Shown here in pieces: positions 9,487 to 18,484 of a DNA stretch of 64,000 bases. Both the position numbers and the translations under genes were made by a program. The DNA lies in the NCBI GenBank assembly GCA_905221035.1, contig CAJNBP010000001.1, positions 186,001 through 250,000 on the forward strand. Reading direction: 5' to 3'. The DNA is from a bacterium. Its GTDB lineage: Bacteria > Bacillota > Bacilli > Lactobacillales > Streptococcaceae. The notes under the pieces were generated by a model. It ran no database searches, had not been told where the DNA came from, and saw only the letters and a program-made list of their open reading frames with translations. Each line of letters starts with the position of its first letter. Within the stretch, counting starts at the first letter, position 1.

Positions 9487-10288
9487 ACGAATTGACCTGA
9501 TAGCTAATAGAAAACCGCAGAGTCAAAGGGTTTTGTATGAATTGCGAGATCGTTTGAAGAGAAATCAGTTTATACTTAATGATACCAATCCGGACATTGT
9601 CATCTCTATTGGTGGGGATGGCATGCTCTTGTCGGCTTTTCATAAGTACGAAAATCAACTTGATAAGGTCCGCTTTATTGGTGTTCATACTGGACATTTG
9701 GGTTTCTATACAGACTACCGTGATTTTGAGTTGGACAAGCTAGTGACTAATTTGCAGCTAGATACTGGAGCTAAGGTTTCTTATCCTGTTTTGAATGTGA
9801 AGGTCTTTCTTGAAAATGGTGAAGTTAAGATTTTTAGAGCACTAAATGAAGCCAGTATCCGCAGGTCTGATCGAACCATGGTAGCAGATATTGTAATCAA
9901 TGGTGTTCCCTTTGAACGTTTTCGTGGAGATGGGCTAACAGTTTCGACACCGACTGGTAGTACAGCCTATAACAAGTCGCTTGGTGGAGCTGTCTTACAT
10001 CCTACAATTGAAGCTCTTCAATTGACGGAAATTGCCAGCCTTAATAATCGTGTCTATCGAACGCTGGGTTCGTCCATTATCGTCCCTAAAAAGGATAAGA
10101 TTGAACTCATTCCAACGAGAAACGATTACCATACTATTTCGGTGGATAATAGTGTGTATTCTTTCCGCAATATCGAGCGAATCGAGTATCAAATTGATCA
10201 TCATAAGATTCACTTTGTTGCGACTCCTAGCCATACCAGTTTCTGGAACCGTGTTAAGGATGCCTTCATCGGAGAGGTGGATGAATGA
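9470..10288 (+). CDS. nadK: NAD kinase
   Basis: 272-residue cytosolic kinase making NADP from NAD with ATP or polyphosphate. The GGDG motif is at residues 48-51 ([14 protein letters not shown]), followed by [12 protein letters not shown] and the NE/D motif [12 protein letters not shown]; the [15 protein letters not shown] block completes the active site. I place the start at ATG 9470 ([10 protein letters not shown]), 17 bases inside relQ. A GTG at 9458 would add four residues, and the closest ribosome-binding site (GGAA at 9451) is ambiguous between them. It overlaps rluD by ATGA at its end, indicating translational coupling. Confidence 0.95.
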   Translation: MKNTGKRIDLIANRKPQSQRVLYELRDRLKRNQFILNDTNPDIVISIGGDGMLLSAFHKYENQLDKVRFIGVHTGHLGFYTDYRDFELDKLVTNLQLDTGAKVSYPVLNVKVFLENGEVKIFRALNEASIRRSDRTMVADIVINGVPFERFRGDGLTVSTPTGSTAYNKSLGGAVLHPTIEALQLTEIASLNNRVYRTLGSSIIVPKKDKIELIPTRNDYHTISVDNSVYSFRNIERIEYQIDHHKIHFVATPSHTSFWNRVKDAFIGEVDE

Positions 10289-11181
10289 GGTTTGAATTTA
10301 TCGCAGATGAGCATGTCAAGGTTAAGACCTTTTTGAAAAAGCACGAGGTTTCTAAAGGACTTTTGGCTAAGATTAAGTTTCGAGGTGGAGCTATTCGGGT
10401 CAATGACCAACCGCAAAATGCAACGTATCTATTGGATATTGGGGACCGCGTTACTATCGATATTCCCGCTGAGGAAGGCTTTGAAACTCTAGAAGCTATC
10501 GAGCGCCCATTAGACATTCTCTATGAGGATGACCATTTTCTAGTTCTGAATAAACCCTATGGAGTGGCTTCTATTCCTAGTGTCAATCACTCCAATACCA
10601 TTGCCAATTTTATCAAGGGTTACTATGTCAAGCAAAATTACGAAAATCAGCAGGTTCACATTGTGACCAGACTTGACCGAGACACTTCTGGCTTGATGCT
10701 CTTTGCCAAGCACGGTTATGCCCATGCACGATTAGACAAGCAGTTGCAGAAGAAATCTATCGAGAAACGCTACTTTGCCCTCGTTAAAGGAGATGGACAC
10801 TTGGAGTCAGAGGGGGAAATTATTGCTCCGATTGCGCGTGATGAAGACTCCATTATTACCAGACGAGTGGCAAAAGGTGGAAAGTATGCCCATACTTCCT
10901 ACAAGATTGTAGCTTCTTATGGGAATATTCACTTGGTTGACATTCGTCTTCATACTGGGCGAACCCACCAAATCCGAGTGCATTTTTCTCACATTGGTTT
11001 TCCTTTGTTGGGAGATGATTTGTATGGTGGTAGTCTGGATGACGGTATCCAACGTCAGGCTCTGCATTGCCATTATTTATCTTTTTATCATCCATTTCTA
11101 GAGCAGGACTTGCAGTTAGAAAGTCCCTTGCCGGATGATTTCAGTAACCTAATTACCCAGTTATCAACTAATACTCTATAA
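10285..11181 (+). CDS. RluA/RluD family pseudouridine synthase
   Basis: 298-residue RNA pseudouridine synthase. An N-terminal S4-like RNA-binding domain (residues about 12-60, [15 protein letters not shown]) precedes the catalytic domain. The active-site motif [11 protein letters not shown] gives the catalytic aspartate D131, and [12 protein letters not shown] marks the C-terminal part. Members modify 23S rRNA (RluD-type, positions 1911-1917) or other uridines; the exact target cannot be read from sequence. The start ATG overlaps the nadK stop as ATGA. It is followed, after 43 bases containing a TATAAT at 11196-11201, by pta. Confidence 0.92.
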   Translation: MRFEFIADEHVKVKTFLKKHEVSKGLLAKIKFRGGAIRVNDQPQNATYLLDIGDRVTIDIPAEEGFETLEAIERPLDILYEDDHFLVLNKPYGVASIPSVNHSNTIANFIKGYYVKQNYENQQVHIVTRLDRDTSGLMLFAKHGYAHARLDKQLQKKSIEKRYFALVKGDGHLESEGEIIAPIARDEDSIITRRVAKGGKYAHTSYKIVASYGNIHLVDIRLHTGRTHQIRVHFSHIGFPLLGDDLYGGSLDDGIQRQALHCHYLSFYHPFLEQDLQLESPLPDDFSNLITQLSTNTL

Positions 11182-11224
11182 AAAGTAATTCAGAGTATAA
11201 TTATTATCTTAAAGGAGAAAACTC

Positions 11225-12199
11225 ATGGAAGTTTTTGAAAGTCTCAAAGCCAACCTTGTTGGTAAAAATGCTCGTATCGTTCTCCCTGAAGGGGAAGAGC
11301 CACGTATTCTTCAAGCCACTAAACGCTTGGTAAAAGAAACAGAAGTGATTCCTGTTCTGCTTGGAAATCCTGAAAAAATTAAAATTTATCTTGAAATTGA
11401 AGGGATCATGGATGGTTATGAAGTCATCGACCCTCAAAATTATCCTCAATTTGAAGAAATGGTTGCTGCCTTGGTGGAGCGTCGCAAGGGCAAAATGTCT
11501 GAAGAAGATGCACGCAAGGTTTTGGTTGAAGATGTTAACTACTTTGGTGTTATGTTGGTTTACTTGGGCTTGGTTGATGGAATGGTATCAGGTGCGATTC
11601 ATTCAACTGCTTCAACAGTTCGTCCAGCCCTACAAATCATTAAAACTCGTCCAAATGTAACGCGTACTTCAGGTGCCTTCCTCATGGTTCGTGGTACGGA
11701 ACGTTACCTATTTGGAGACTGTGCTATCAACATCAATCCTGATGCAGAAGCCTTGGCTGAAATTGCCATCAACTCAGCAATCACAGCTAAGATGTTTGGC
11801 ATCGAGCCTAAAATTGCTATGCTAAGCTATTCTACTAAAGGTTCAGGGTTTGGAGAAAGCGTTGATAAGGTTGTAGAAGCAACTAAAATTGCTCACGACT
11901 TGCGTCCTGACCTTGAAATCGATGGTGAGTTGCAATTTGATGCAGCCTTTGTTCCTGAAACTGCAGCTTTGAAAGCTCCTGGAAGTACAGTAGCTGGTCA
12001 AGCAAATGTCTTCATCTTCCCAGGTATCGAAGCAGGAAATATCGGCTACAAGATGGCCGAACGTCTTGGTGGTTTTGCGGCCGTAGGGCCTGTTTTACAA
12101 GGTTTGAACAAGCCAGTTAACGACCTTTCTCGTGGATGTAATGCGGATGATGTCTACAAGTTGACCCTTATCACAGCAGCTCAAGCAGTTCATCAATAA
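11225..12199 (+). CDS. pta: Phosphate acetyltransferase
   Basis: 324-residue enzyme interconverting acetyl-CoA and acetyl phosphate in the Pta-AckA route, an ATP source and the source of acetyl phosphate in streptococci. It is the short form without the N-terminal regulatory domain of enterobacterial Pta. Conserved blocks: VLPEGEEPRILQA, GMVSGAIHSTASTVRPALQ, MLSYSTKGSG and ELQFDAAFVPETA near the CoA site. AAAGGAG precedes ATG 11225. A TATAAT at 11196-11201 suggests its own promoter besides read-through from relQ-nadK-rluD. A strong terminator and a BOX element follow. Confidence 0.97.
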   Translation: MEVFESLKANLVGKNARIVLPEGEEPRILQATKRLVKETEVIPVLLGNPEKIKIYLEIEGIMDGYEVIDPQNYPQFEEMVAALVERRKGKMSEEDARKVLVEDVNYFGVMLVYLGLVDGMVSGAIHSTASTVRPALQIIKTRPNVTRTSGAFLMVRGTERYLFGDCAININPDAEALAEIAINSAITAKMFGIEPKIAMLSYSTKGSGFGESVDKVVEATKIAHDLRPDLEIDGELQFDAAFVPETAALKAPGSTVAGQANVFIFPGIEAGNIGYKMAERLGGFAAVGPVLQGLNKPVNDLSRGCNADDVYKLTLITAAQAVHQ

Positions 12200-12206
12200 G
12201 ATTTAG

Positions 12207-12234
12207 TCCTCTTTCCCTTGGGAAGAGGCTTTTT
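12207..12234 (+). terminator. Intrinsic terminator after pta
   Basis: GC-rich stem CCTCTTTCCC / GGGAAGAGG (12208-12228) with a two- to three-base loop, then CTTTTTAT. It ends just before the BOX element begins. Confidence 0.85.
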
Positions 12235-12235
12235 A

Positions 12236-12430
12236 TACTCAATGAAAATCAAAGAGCAAACTAGGAAACTAGCCGCAGGCTGCTCAAAGCACTGCTTTGA
12301 GGTTGTAGATAAGACTGACAAAGTCAGCTCAAAACACTGTTTTGAGGTTGTGGATAGAACTGACGAAGTCAGTAACCATATCTACGGCAAGGCGACGTTG
12401 ACGTGGTTTGAAGAGATTTTCGAAGAGTAT
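12236..12430 (-). repeat. BOX element, boxA-boxB-boxB-boxC (A1B2C1), boxA on the right
   Basis: 195-bp intergenic BOX repeat. The right end (12376-12430) is boxA and contains the well-known BOX-PCR core TACGGCAAGGCGACG. Two 45-bp boxB units follow leftward (12331-12375 and 12286-12330), differing at a few positions, then a 50-bp boxC (12236-12285). With boxA taken as the beginning, the element runs on the minus strand. It can fold into a long stem-loop and happens to be open in one frame, but I do not regard it as a gene. Between the pta terminator and the mutY promoter. Confidence 0.93.
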
Positions 12431-12443
12431 TAATACTAGGAAA

Positions 12444-12472
12444 AGGACAGTTAGAGTCGTCTGTGTTATACT
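12444..12472 (+). promoter_or_regulatory. Promoter of mutY
   Basis: AGGACA (12444-12449, four of six to TTGACA), 17-base spacer, TATACT (12467-12472). The expected transcription start, seven bases after the -10, coincides with the A of the ATG at 12479. Either mutY is leaderless or translation starts at the in-frame ATG 12509. Confidence 0.6.
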
Positions 12473-12478
12473 AGAGAT

Positions 12479-13654
12479 ATGTTAGATTTGAAAGAATACG
12501 GTATCGTCATGTGGCCGGAAGAGAAGATTATTTCTTTCCGTGAGAAACTTCTCGCTTGGTATGATGAAAACAAACGAGATTTACCTTGGCGTAGAAGTAA
12601 AAACCCTTATCATATCTGGGTGTCTGAAATCATGCTCCAGCAGACTAGGGTGGATACGGTTATTCCATATTATGAACGATTCTTGGGCTGGTTTCCAACA
12701 GTGGAAAGTTTAGCGAATGCGCCTGAGGAGCGTCTACTGAAGGCCTGGGAGGGCTTGGGATATTATTCTCGAGTTCGTAATATGCAGGCTGCAGCCCAGC
12801 AGATTATGGCTGACTTTGGGGGTCAATTTCCAAATACCTATGAAGGAATTTCCAGTTTGAAAGGAATTGGCCCTTACACAGCAGGAGCGATTTCCAGTAT
12901 TGCTTTTAACTTGCCTGAGCCAGCTGTAGATGGTAATGTCATGCGAGTTTTGGCACGGCTGTTTGAAGTTAGCCACGATATTGGTACTCCAAGTAATCGC
13001 AAAATTTTTCAGGCGATGATGGAAATCTTGATTGATCCTGATCGTCCGGGTGACTTTAATCAAGCTTTGATGGACTTAGGGTCTGATATTGAGGCTCCTG
13101 TAAATCCTAGGCCAGAAGAGAGTCCAGTGAAGGACTTTAGTGCGGCATATCAGAATGGAACCATGGACCGTTATCCAATTAAGGCTCCAAAGAAAAAGCC
13201 AGTTCCCATTTATCTAAAAGCACTAGTTGTGAAAAATGCTCAAGGGCAATTTTTACTTGAAAAAAATGAGAGTGAAAAGTTGTTGGCAGGATTTTGGCAT
13301 TTTCCCTTGATAGAAGTAGATGAGTTTTCGCAAGAGGAGCAGTTTGACCTCTTTCATCAGGTTGCAGAAGAAAGTGTGAATTTTGGTCCTGGCCCAGAAG
13401 AGAGTTTCCAGCAGGACTATGACCTAGAAGTTGATTGGATTGATGGTTGTTTTGAGACTGTTAAGCATGTCTTTAGCCATCGTAAATGGCATGTTCAAAT
13501 TGTAGCAGGTCAGGTGAGTGACTTCCATGATTTTTCAGATCGGGAAGTTCGCTGGCTTTCACCAGAAGAGTTTAAAAATTACCCACTTGCCAAACCCCAA
13601 CAAAAAATCTGGCAGGTTTATGCACAAGCCAACTTAGATAGTAGCAAAGAATAG
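12479..13654 (+). CDS. mutY: A/G-specific adenine glycosylase MutY, cluster-less
   Basis: 391-residue base-excision-repair glycosylase that removes adenine mispaired with 8-oxoguanine. The helix-hairpin-helix [14 protein letters not shown] (about 127-140), catalytic Glu50 (VSEIMLQQT) and Asp151 ([10 protein letters not shown]) are intact, and a C-terminal NUDIX-like 8-oxoG recognition domain follows (about 233-380). The usual four Fe-S cysteines in Cys-X6-Cys-X2-Cys-X5-Cys spacing are replaced by E205, P212, S215 and S221 with spacing unchanged, so it cannot bind the cluster. Cluster-less MutY is known in Lactobacillales. The start may be ATG 12479 (leaderless) or ATG 12509 ([10 protein letters not shown], preceded by GAAAG). 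It follows a BOX element. Confidence 0.94.
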   Translation: MLDLKEYGIVMWPEEKIISFREKLLAWYDENKRDLPWRRSKNPYHIWVSEIMLQQTRVDTVIPYYERFLGWFPTVESLANAPEERLLKAWEGLGYYSRVRNMQAAAQQIMADFGGQFPNTYEGISSLKGIGPYTAGAISSIAFNLPEPAVDGNVMRVLARLFEVSHDIGTPSNRKIFQAMMEILIDPDRPGDFNQALMDLGSDIEAPVNPRPEESPVKDFSAAYQNGTMDRYPIKAPKKKPVPIYLKALVVKNAQGQFLLEKNESEKLLAGFWHFPLIEVDEFSQEEQFDLFHQVAEESVNFGPGPEESFQQDYDLEVDWIDGCFETVKHVFSHRKWHVQIVAGQVSDFHDFSDREVRWLSPEEFKNYPLAKPQQKIWQVYAQANLDSSKE

Positions 13655-13658
13655 CTAT

Positions 13659-13688
13659 TGTGTCTTCTTGTTATTTTTTTGGTATAAT
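13659..13688 (+). promoter_or_regulatory. Promoter of walRKJ
   Basis: TTGTGT (13659-13664), 18-base spacer, perfect TATAAT (13683-13688). It lies 22 bases before the walR ATG and starts a few bases after the mutY stop. Confidence 0.65.
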
Positions 13689-13709
13689 AGTAGAGAAAAA
13701 GGTGAACAT

Positions 13710-14417
13710 ATGAAAAAAATATTAATTGTAGATGATGAAAAACCAATCTCGGATATTATCAAGTTTAATATGACCAAGGAAGGTTACGAGGTTGTAACTG
13801 CTTTTAATGGTCGTGAAGCGCTAGAACAATTTGAAGCAGAGCAGCCAGATATTATTATTCTAGATTTGATGCTTCCGGAAATTGATGGTTTAGAAGTTGC
13901 TAAGACTATTCGTAAGACGAGTAGTGTGCCTATTATCATGCTTTCAGCTAAAGACAGCGAATTTGATAAGGTTATCGGTTTAGAGCTTGGTGCGGATGAC
14001 TATGTAACCAAACCTTTCTCAAATCGTGAGTTGCAGGCGCGTGTCAAAGCCCTTCTCCGTCGTACAGATTTGACTTCTGTAGATAATCAAGAATCAGATG
14101 AAAATAAAACTCAACCCTTGCAAATTGGGGACTTGGAGATTGTTCCAGATGCCTATGTTGCTAAGAAATACGGTGAAGAACTAGACTTGACCCACCGTGA
14201 ATTTGAGCTTTTATACCACTTGGCCTCTCATATCGGTCAAGTAATTACGCGTGAACACTTGCTTGAAACGGTCTGGGGTTATGATTATTTCGGAGATGTT
14301 CGAACAGTTGATGTAACTATCAGACGTTTGCGTGAGAAGATTGAAGACACACCAAGTCGTCCGGAGTATATTCTAACACGTCGAGGTGTTGGTTATTATA
14401 TGAGAAATAATGATTAA
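13710..14417 (+). CDS. walR: Essential response regulator WalR (VicR)
   Basis: 235-residue OmpR/PhoB-type response regulator controlling cell-wall hydrolase genes such as pcsB. The receiver domain (1-120) has the acidic pair DD at 8-9, the phosphorylation site D52 (IILDLMLP) and the conserved Lys in YVTKPFS. The C-terminal winged helix includes [13 protein letters not shown] and [11 protein letters not shown] 13710 with AAAAAGGTG upstream is the start; an earlier frame extension (from 13668) overlaps the promoter and is not real. The stop overlaps walK by eight bases. It is one of the few response regulators essential in pneumococci. Confidence 0.97.
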   Translation: MKKILIVDDEKPISDIIKFNMTKEGYEVVTAFNGREALEQFEAEQPDIIILDLMLPEIDGLEVAKTIRKTSSVPIIMLSAKDSEFDKVIGLELGADDYVTKPFSNRELQARVKALLRRTDLTSVDNQESDENKTQPLQIGDLEIVPDAYVAKKYGEELDLTHREFELLYHLASHIGQVITREHLLETVWGYDYFGDVRTVDVTIRRLREKIEDTPSRPEYILTRRGVGYYMRNND

Positions 14418-15759
14418 ACTAATTAAAGACACAGTTTTAACCCGTGATTTTATCTTTATCCTCATTCTACTTGGCTTTATTTTAGTCGTGGCCTTGCTCT
14501 TGCTAGAAAATCGTCGGGATAATATTCGGTTGAAGCAAATCAATCAAAAGGTAAAGGACCTGATTGCAGGAGATTATTCTCAGGTATTGGATATGCAGGG
14601 AAGCTCTGAAATCACTAATATTACCAATAATCTCAATGATTTATCAGAAGTAATTCGGTTGACTCAAGAAAATCTGGAACAGGAGAGTAAACGATTACAT
14701 AGTATCCTCTCTTACATGACGGATGGAGTCCTTGCGACCAATCGTCGTGGCAAGATTACCATGATTAATGACATGGCTAAGAAACAGTTAGGTGTTCAGA
14801 AAGAAGATGTTCTCAACAAAAGTATTCTAGAATTGCTTAAGATTGAAGATGAGTATGAACTTCGTGATTTGATTACCCAAGTTCCTGAGCTTATGATTGA
14901 TTCTCAGGATGCTAATGGAGAGTATCTAAGCCTTCGTGTGCGCTTTGCCTTGGTCCGTCGAGAATCTGGCTTTATCTCAGGTCTGGTTGCCGTTCTGCAT
15001 GATACAACGGAGCAAGAGAAGGAAGAGCGCGAACGGAGACTCTTTGTTTCCAACGTTAGTCATGAGTTACGGACGCCTCTGACTAGTGTAAAATCCTATC
15101 TTGAAGCTTTGGATGAGGGAGCCTTGTCAGAACCTGTTGCACCAGACTTTATCAAGGTGTCTTTAGACGAAACTAATCGTATGATGCGGATGGTGACAGA
15201 CCTTCTCCATCTTTCACGAATTGATAATGCAACCAGTCACCTGGATGTGGAATTAATCAATTTCACTGCCTTTATAACCTTTATCCTCAACCGTTTTGAT
15301 CAGATAAGAGGGCAGGATGAAGAGAAGAAATATGAACTGGTGAGAGATTATCCAATTACCTCAGTCTGGATAGAGATAGATACAGATAAGATGACACAGG
15401 TGATTGATAATATTCTCAACAATGCCATCAAATATTCTCCAGATGGTGGGAAAATTAAAGTGACAATGAAGACGACTGATGATCAGATGATTTTATCTAT
15501 CTCAGACCAAGGCTTGGGTATTCCTAAGCAGGATTTACCACGTATTTTTGACCGTTTCTACCGTGTGGACCGTGCTAGAAGTCGTGCCCAAGGTGGAACA
15601 GGTCTGGGACTGTCTATTGCTAAAGAAATTATCAAACAACATAATGGCTTTATTTGGGCCAAGAGTGAATACGGTAAGGGATCAACCTTTACCATTGTGC
15701 TCCCTTATGATAAGGATGCAGTGAAAGAAGAAGTATGGGAGGATGAAGTAGAAGACTAG
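14410..15759 (+). CDS. walK: Sensor histidine kinase WalK (VicK)
   Basis: 449-residue membrane kinase partner of WalR. It has one N-terminal transmembrane helix (about 12-32, [19 protein letters not shown]), as usual in streptococci, rather than the two helices and large extracellular loop of Bacillus WalK. A HAMP-like segment, a PAS domain (about 95-200, [13 protein letters not shown]), HisKA with H218 in [10 protein letters not shown] and an HATPase domain with [17 protein letters not shown] and [12 protein letters not shown] follow. Its start lies inside walR, and walJ follows with one base between, giving a tight three-gene operon. No walH or walI regulators are present. Confidence 0.97.
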   Translation: MIKLIKDTVLTRDFIFILILLGFILVVALLLLENRRDNIRLKQINQKVKDLIAGDYSQVLDMQGSSEITNITNNLNDLSEVIRLTQENLEQESKRLHSILSYMTDGVLATNRRGKITMINDMAKKQLGVQKEDVLNKSILELLKIEDEYELRDLITQVPELMIDSQDANGEYLSLRVRFALVRRESGFISGLVAVLHDTTEQEKEERERRLFVSNVSHELRTPLTSVKSYLEALDEGALSEPVAPDFIKVSLDETNRMMRMVTDLLHLSRIDNATSHLDVELINFTAFITFILNRFDQIRGQDEEKKYELVRDYPITSVWIEIDTDKMTQVIDNILNNAIKYSPDGGKIKVTMKTTDDQMILSISDQGLGIPKQDLPRIFDRFYRVDRARSRAQGGTGLGLSIAKEIIKQHNGFIWAKSEYGKGSTFTIVLPYDKDAVKEEVWEDEVED

Positions 15760-15760
15760 A

Positions 15761-16570
15761 ATGAGTGAAACAGGTTTTAAATACAGTATTTTAGCGTCGG
15801 GTTCCAGTGGAAATTCCTTTTATCTGGAAACACCAAAAAAGAAGCTTTTAGTGGATGCAGGCTTGTCTGGTAAAAAGATTACTAGCCTACTTGCTGAAAT
15901 AAATCGCAAACCAGAAGACCTTGATGCCATCTTGATTACCCATGAGCATTCAGATCATATCCATGGAGTGGGAGTTTTGGCTCGCAAGTATGGTATGGAT
16001 CTTTATGCTAATGAAAAAACTTGGCAAGCTATGGAAAATAGTAAATATCTTGGCAAGGTAGATTCTTCGCAAAAGCACATCTTTGAAATGGGCAAAACCA
16101 AAACTTTTGGAGATATCGACATCGAGAGTTTTGGTGTAAGCCATGATGCAGTCGCACCGCAGTTCTATCGCTTTATGAAAGATGATAAAAGTTTTGTCCT
16201 TTTGACCGATACAGGTTATGTTAGTGACCGTATGGCAGGGATTGTCGAAAATGCGGATGGCTATCTTATCGAGTCCAACCACGATGTAGAGATTTTGCGA
16301 GCAGGATCTTATGCTTGGCGACTCAAACAACGAATCCTATCGGATCTCGGTCACCTTTCTAACGAAGATGGTGCTGACGCCATGATTCGGACGCTAGGAA
16401 ATCGCACTAAGAAAATCTACCTAGGACACTTGTCTAAGGAAAATAATATCAAGGAGCTGGCTCACATGACCATGGTCAACCAGCTAGCACAAGCTGATCT
16501 GGGAGTCGGAGTAGACTTTAAAGTTTATGATACCTCACCAGATACCGCAACACCATTGACAGATATATAA
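15761..16570 (+). CDS. walJ: WalJ (VicX/YycJ) metallo-beta-lactamase fold protein
   Basis: 269-residue cytosolic metallo-hydrolase always found third in streptococcal WalRK operons. The metal motif is THEHSDH (H61, H63, D65, H66), with further ligands at GVSHDA and HLSKEN. YycJ homologues have been proposed to be 5'-3' exonucleases that affect mismatch repair, and in streptococci VicX influences competence, biofilm and oxidative stress; the substrate remains open. Starts one base after the walK stop, so it depends on coupling. A bidirectional terminator follows. Confidence 0.93.
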   Translation: MSETGFKYSILASGSSGNSFYLETPKKKLLVDAGLSGKKITSLLAEINRKPEDLDAILITHEHSDHIHGVGVLARKYGMDLYANEKTWQAMENSKYLGKVDSSQKHIFEMGKTKTFGDIDIESFGVSHDAVAPQFYRFMKDDKSFVLLTDTGYVSDRMAGIVENADGYLIESNHDVEILRAGSYAWRLKQRILSDLGHLSNEDGADAMIRTLGNRTKKIYLGHLSKENNIKELAHMTMVNQLAQADLGVGVDFKVYDTSPDTATPLTDI

Positions 16571-16596
16571 AAAAGAAGGCGAGTGCCTTCTTTTTA
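16571..16596. terminator. Bidirectional terminator between walJ and the thioredoxin-like gene
   Basis: Seven-base stem AGAAGGC / GCCTTCT (16574-16580 with 16585-16591), A-rich before and T5 after, so it can stop both convergent transcripts. Confidence 0.85.
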
Positions 16597-16602
16597 TATG
16601 TT

Positions 16603-16950
16603 TTACAATCCTGCAAATTCTTTGATTTCTTGTGCTGACATTGAAGAGTCGCAACGGACATTGATTTGTCCATCTGCGATGTGAACAAAACCTGGTACAG
16701 TTGGGATTCCGTAGCGTGAGCGGAATGCTTGCAACTCATTGAGTTGGCTTGATTCTTCACTGTTGATGAAGTAGATGTGGGCTTTAGTTTCAGCTACGAC
16801 ACCTGCCAATGTACCTGCGAATTTACGGCAGTAAGGGCAAGTTTTGCGACCGATAAAGAAGGTTGCAGTTTCTTTTTTATCAAGAGCTTCTTGCGCACGC
16901 GCAACTGTAGTGACTTCAAGGTCTTTGATATTATCTAAAAATTGTTCCAT
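16603..16950 (-). CDS. Thioredoxin-like protein (bacteriocin transport accessory protein type)
   Basis: 115-residue thioredoxin-fold protein with active site CPYC (C38, C41) and the cis-proline segment GIPTVPGF. No signal peptide is visible, so it is probably cytosolic. The sequence fits the family annotated as bacteriocin transport accessory protein (PedC-like), but there is no bacteriocin gene nearby, so I read it as a general thiol-disulfide exchanger. The ribosome-binding site GCGAGG lies before ATG 16950. It stands alone between the walJ terminator and the hairpin that once ended pgm; transcription entering from pgm would be blocked by that hairpin. Confidence 0.85.
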   Translation of the reverse strand: MEQFLDNIKDLEVTTVARAQEALDKKETATFFIGRKTCPYCRKFAGTLAGVVAETKAHIYFINSEESSQLNELQAFRSRYGIPTVPGFVHIADGQINVRCDSSMSAQEIKEFAGL

Positions 16951-17019
16951 GAGATTACCTCGCTTTCATTGATATGTCTAGTATGCCATAAAGTTTCTAA
17001 AATTGCTTAGATTTGATAC

Positions 17020-17050
17020 GAAAAAAAGATGAGATTGGTTTGTCTCATCT
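17020..17050 (-). terminator. Terminator hairpin of pgm, now separated from it by the IS
   Basis: Perfect 8-bp stem AGATGAGA / TCTCATCT (17027-17034 with 17043-17050). On the minus strand it is followed by a T run. In the uninterrupted sequence it would lie some 15 bases after the pgm stop; the 1.4-kb IS now stands between. Confidence 0.75.
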
Positions 17051-17054
17051 TTTA
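17047..17054. repeat. Target-site duplication, left of ISL3 copy 1
   Basis: ATCTTTTA, repeated exactly at 18470-18477 on the other side of the IS. Confidence 0.95.
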
Positions 17055-18469
17055 GGCTCTATAATATTTGTAGTGGGTAAATCCCCTATAGATATTATGG
17101 AGCCTATTTCGTTGTAGAAAAAAAGTCCCATAAGATCTATAATGAAAAGCGACCAAACAACTCATTAGAAAGATTAATATGGAACAATTACATTTTATCA
17201 CAAAACTACTCGATATCAAAGACCCTAATGTCCAAATTATGGATGTTGTTAATAGAGATACCCACAAGGAAATCATCGCCAAACTGGATTATGAGGCCCC
17301 ATCTTGTCCTGAATGTGGAAGTCAAATGAAGAAATATGACTTCCAAAAACCATCGAAAATTCCTTACCTTGAAACAACTGGTATGCCTACCAGAATCCTC
17401 CTTAAAAAGCGTCGTTTCAAGTGCTATCATTGCTCTAAAATGATGGTAGCCGAGACCTCTCTCGTCAAGAAGAATCATCAAATTCCTCGTATCATCAACC
17501 AAAAAATTGCGCAAAAGCTGATTGAAAAGACTTCTATGACCGATATTGCCCATCAGCTGGCCATTTCAACTTCAACTGTCATACGTAAACTGAATGACTT
17601 TCACTTTAAGCATGACTTTAGACGACTTCCTAACATTATGTCCTGGGATGAGTATTCTTTTACCAAGGGAAAGATGAGCTTCATTGCACAAGATTTTGAC
17701 AATCTCAACATTATTACCGTTCTTGAAGGTAGAACACAAGCTGTCATTCGAGATCACTTTCTGCGCTACGAGCGAGCTGTTCGTTGTCAGGTGAAAATCA
17801 TTACTATGGATATGTTTAGTCCTTACTATGCCTTAGCTAAACAGCTTTTTCCATGTGCTAAAATCGTTCTAGATCGATTTCACATTGTACAACATCTTAA
17901 CCGTGCTATGAGTCGCGTCCGTGTTCAAATCATGAATCAGTTCAATCGAAAATCTCATGAATACAAGGCTATCAAGCGTTACTGGAAGATCATTCAACAA
18001 GATAGTCGTAAACTCAGTGATAAGCGATTTTATCGCCCTACTTTTCGTATGCACTTAACGAATAAAGAGATTCTAGACAAGCTTTTGAGCTATTCAGAAG
18101 ACTTGAGACACCACTATAATCTCTATCAGCTCTTGCTTTTTCACTTTCAGAACAAGGAGCCAGACAAATTTTTCGGACTCATTGAGGACAATCTGAAACA
18201 GATTCATCCTCTGTTTCAGACTGTCTTTAAAACCTTCCTCAAGGATAAAGAAAAGATTGTCAACGCCCTTCAACTACTCTACTCCAACGCCAAATTGGAA
18301 GCTACTAATAATCTCATCAAACTTATCAAACGAAATGCCTTTGGATTTCGGAACTTTGATAACTTCAAAAAACGGATTTTTATCGCTCTGAATATCAAAA
18401 AAGAAAGGACGAAATTTGTCCTTTCTCGATCTTAGCTTTTCTTCAACCCACTACAGTTGACAAAGAGCC
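17055..18469 (+). mobile_element. ISL3-family insertion sequence, copy 1 (complete)
   Basis: 1415-bp element bounded by imperfect 24-bp inverted repeats that share GGCTCT at the tip and TGTAGTGGGT inside, with the perfect 8-bp target duplication ATCTTTTA on both sides. One transposase gene fills it. The left end can also fold on itself: 17055-17067 pairs with 17092-17104. Length, ends and 8-bp duplication are typical of ISL3 (IS1167-like elements of pneumococcus and relatives); the exact IS name needs a database match. Intact duplications and an intact frame point to a fairly recent, possibly active insertion. Confidence 0.95.
17179..18435 (+). CDS. ISL3-family transposase (copy 1)
   Basis: 418-residue DDE transposase. 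The N-terminal zinc-binding region has two CXXC pairs (CPEC, CYHC), followed by a helix-turn-helix (MTDIAHQLAISTSTVIRKL). The catalytic domain has D in MSWDEYSF, D in KIVLDRFHIVQHL and E in AKLEATNNLIK, the standard ISL3 triad. Start ATG 17179 after AGAAAGA. It is uninterrupted and very similar to copy 2 on the other strand, with scattered substitutions (roughly 5 percent of residues by eye), so the two are not products of one immediate duplication. Confidence 0.95.
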   Translation: MEQLHFITKLLDIKDPNVQIMDVVNRDTHKEIIAKLDYEAPSCPECGSQMKKYDFQKPSKIPYLETTGMPTRILLKKRRFKCYHCSKMMVAETSLVKKNHQIPRIINQKIAQKLIEKTSMTDIAHQLAISTSTVIRKLNDFHFKHDFRRLPNIMSWDEYSFTKGKMSFIAQDFDNLNIITVLEGRTQAVIRDHFLRYERAVRCQVKIITMDMFSPYYALAKQLFPCAKIVLDRFHIVQHLNRAMSRVRVQIMNQFNRKSHEYKAIKRYWKIIQQDSRKLSDKRFYRPTFRMHLTNKEILDKLLSYSEDLRHHYNLYQLLLFHFQNKEPDKFFGLIEDNLKQIHPLFQTVFKTFLKDKEKIVNALQLLYSNAKLEATNNLIKLIKRNAFGFRNFDNFKKRIFIALNIKKERTKFVLSRS

Positions 18470-18477
18470 ATCTTTTA
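18470..18477. repeat. Target-site duplication, right of ISL3 copy 1
   Basis: ATCTTTTA, identical to 17047-17054. Confidence 0.95.
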
Positions 18478-18484
18478 TAGGATT

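Noticed and set aside
12242..12433. Open frame of about 63 codons (MKIKEQTRKLAAG...) before mutY
   Set aside because: It is the BOX repeat read in one frame. The same peptide appears from the inverted BOX at 53088-53270. It has no ribosome-binding site and reflects the repeat sequence, not a conserved gene.
16603..16950. Bacteriocin locus suggested by the family name of the thioredoxin-like protein
   Set aside because: No bacteriocin, immunity or ABC exporter gene nearby; the protein is better read as a general thiol exchanger.
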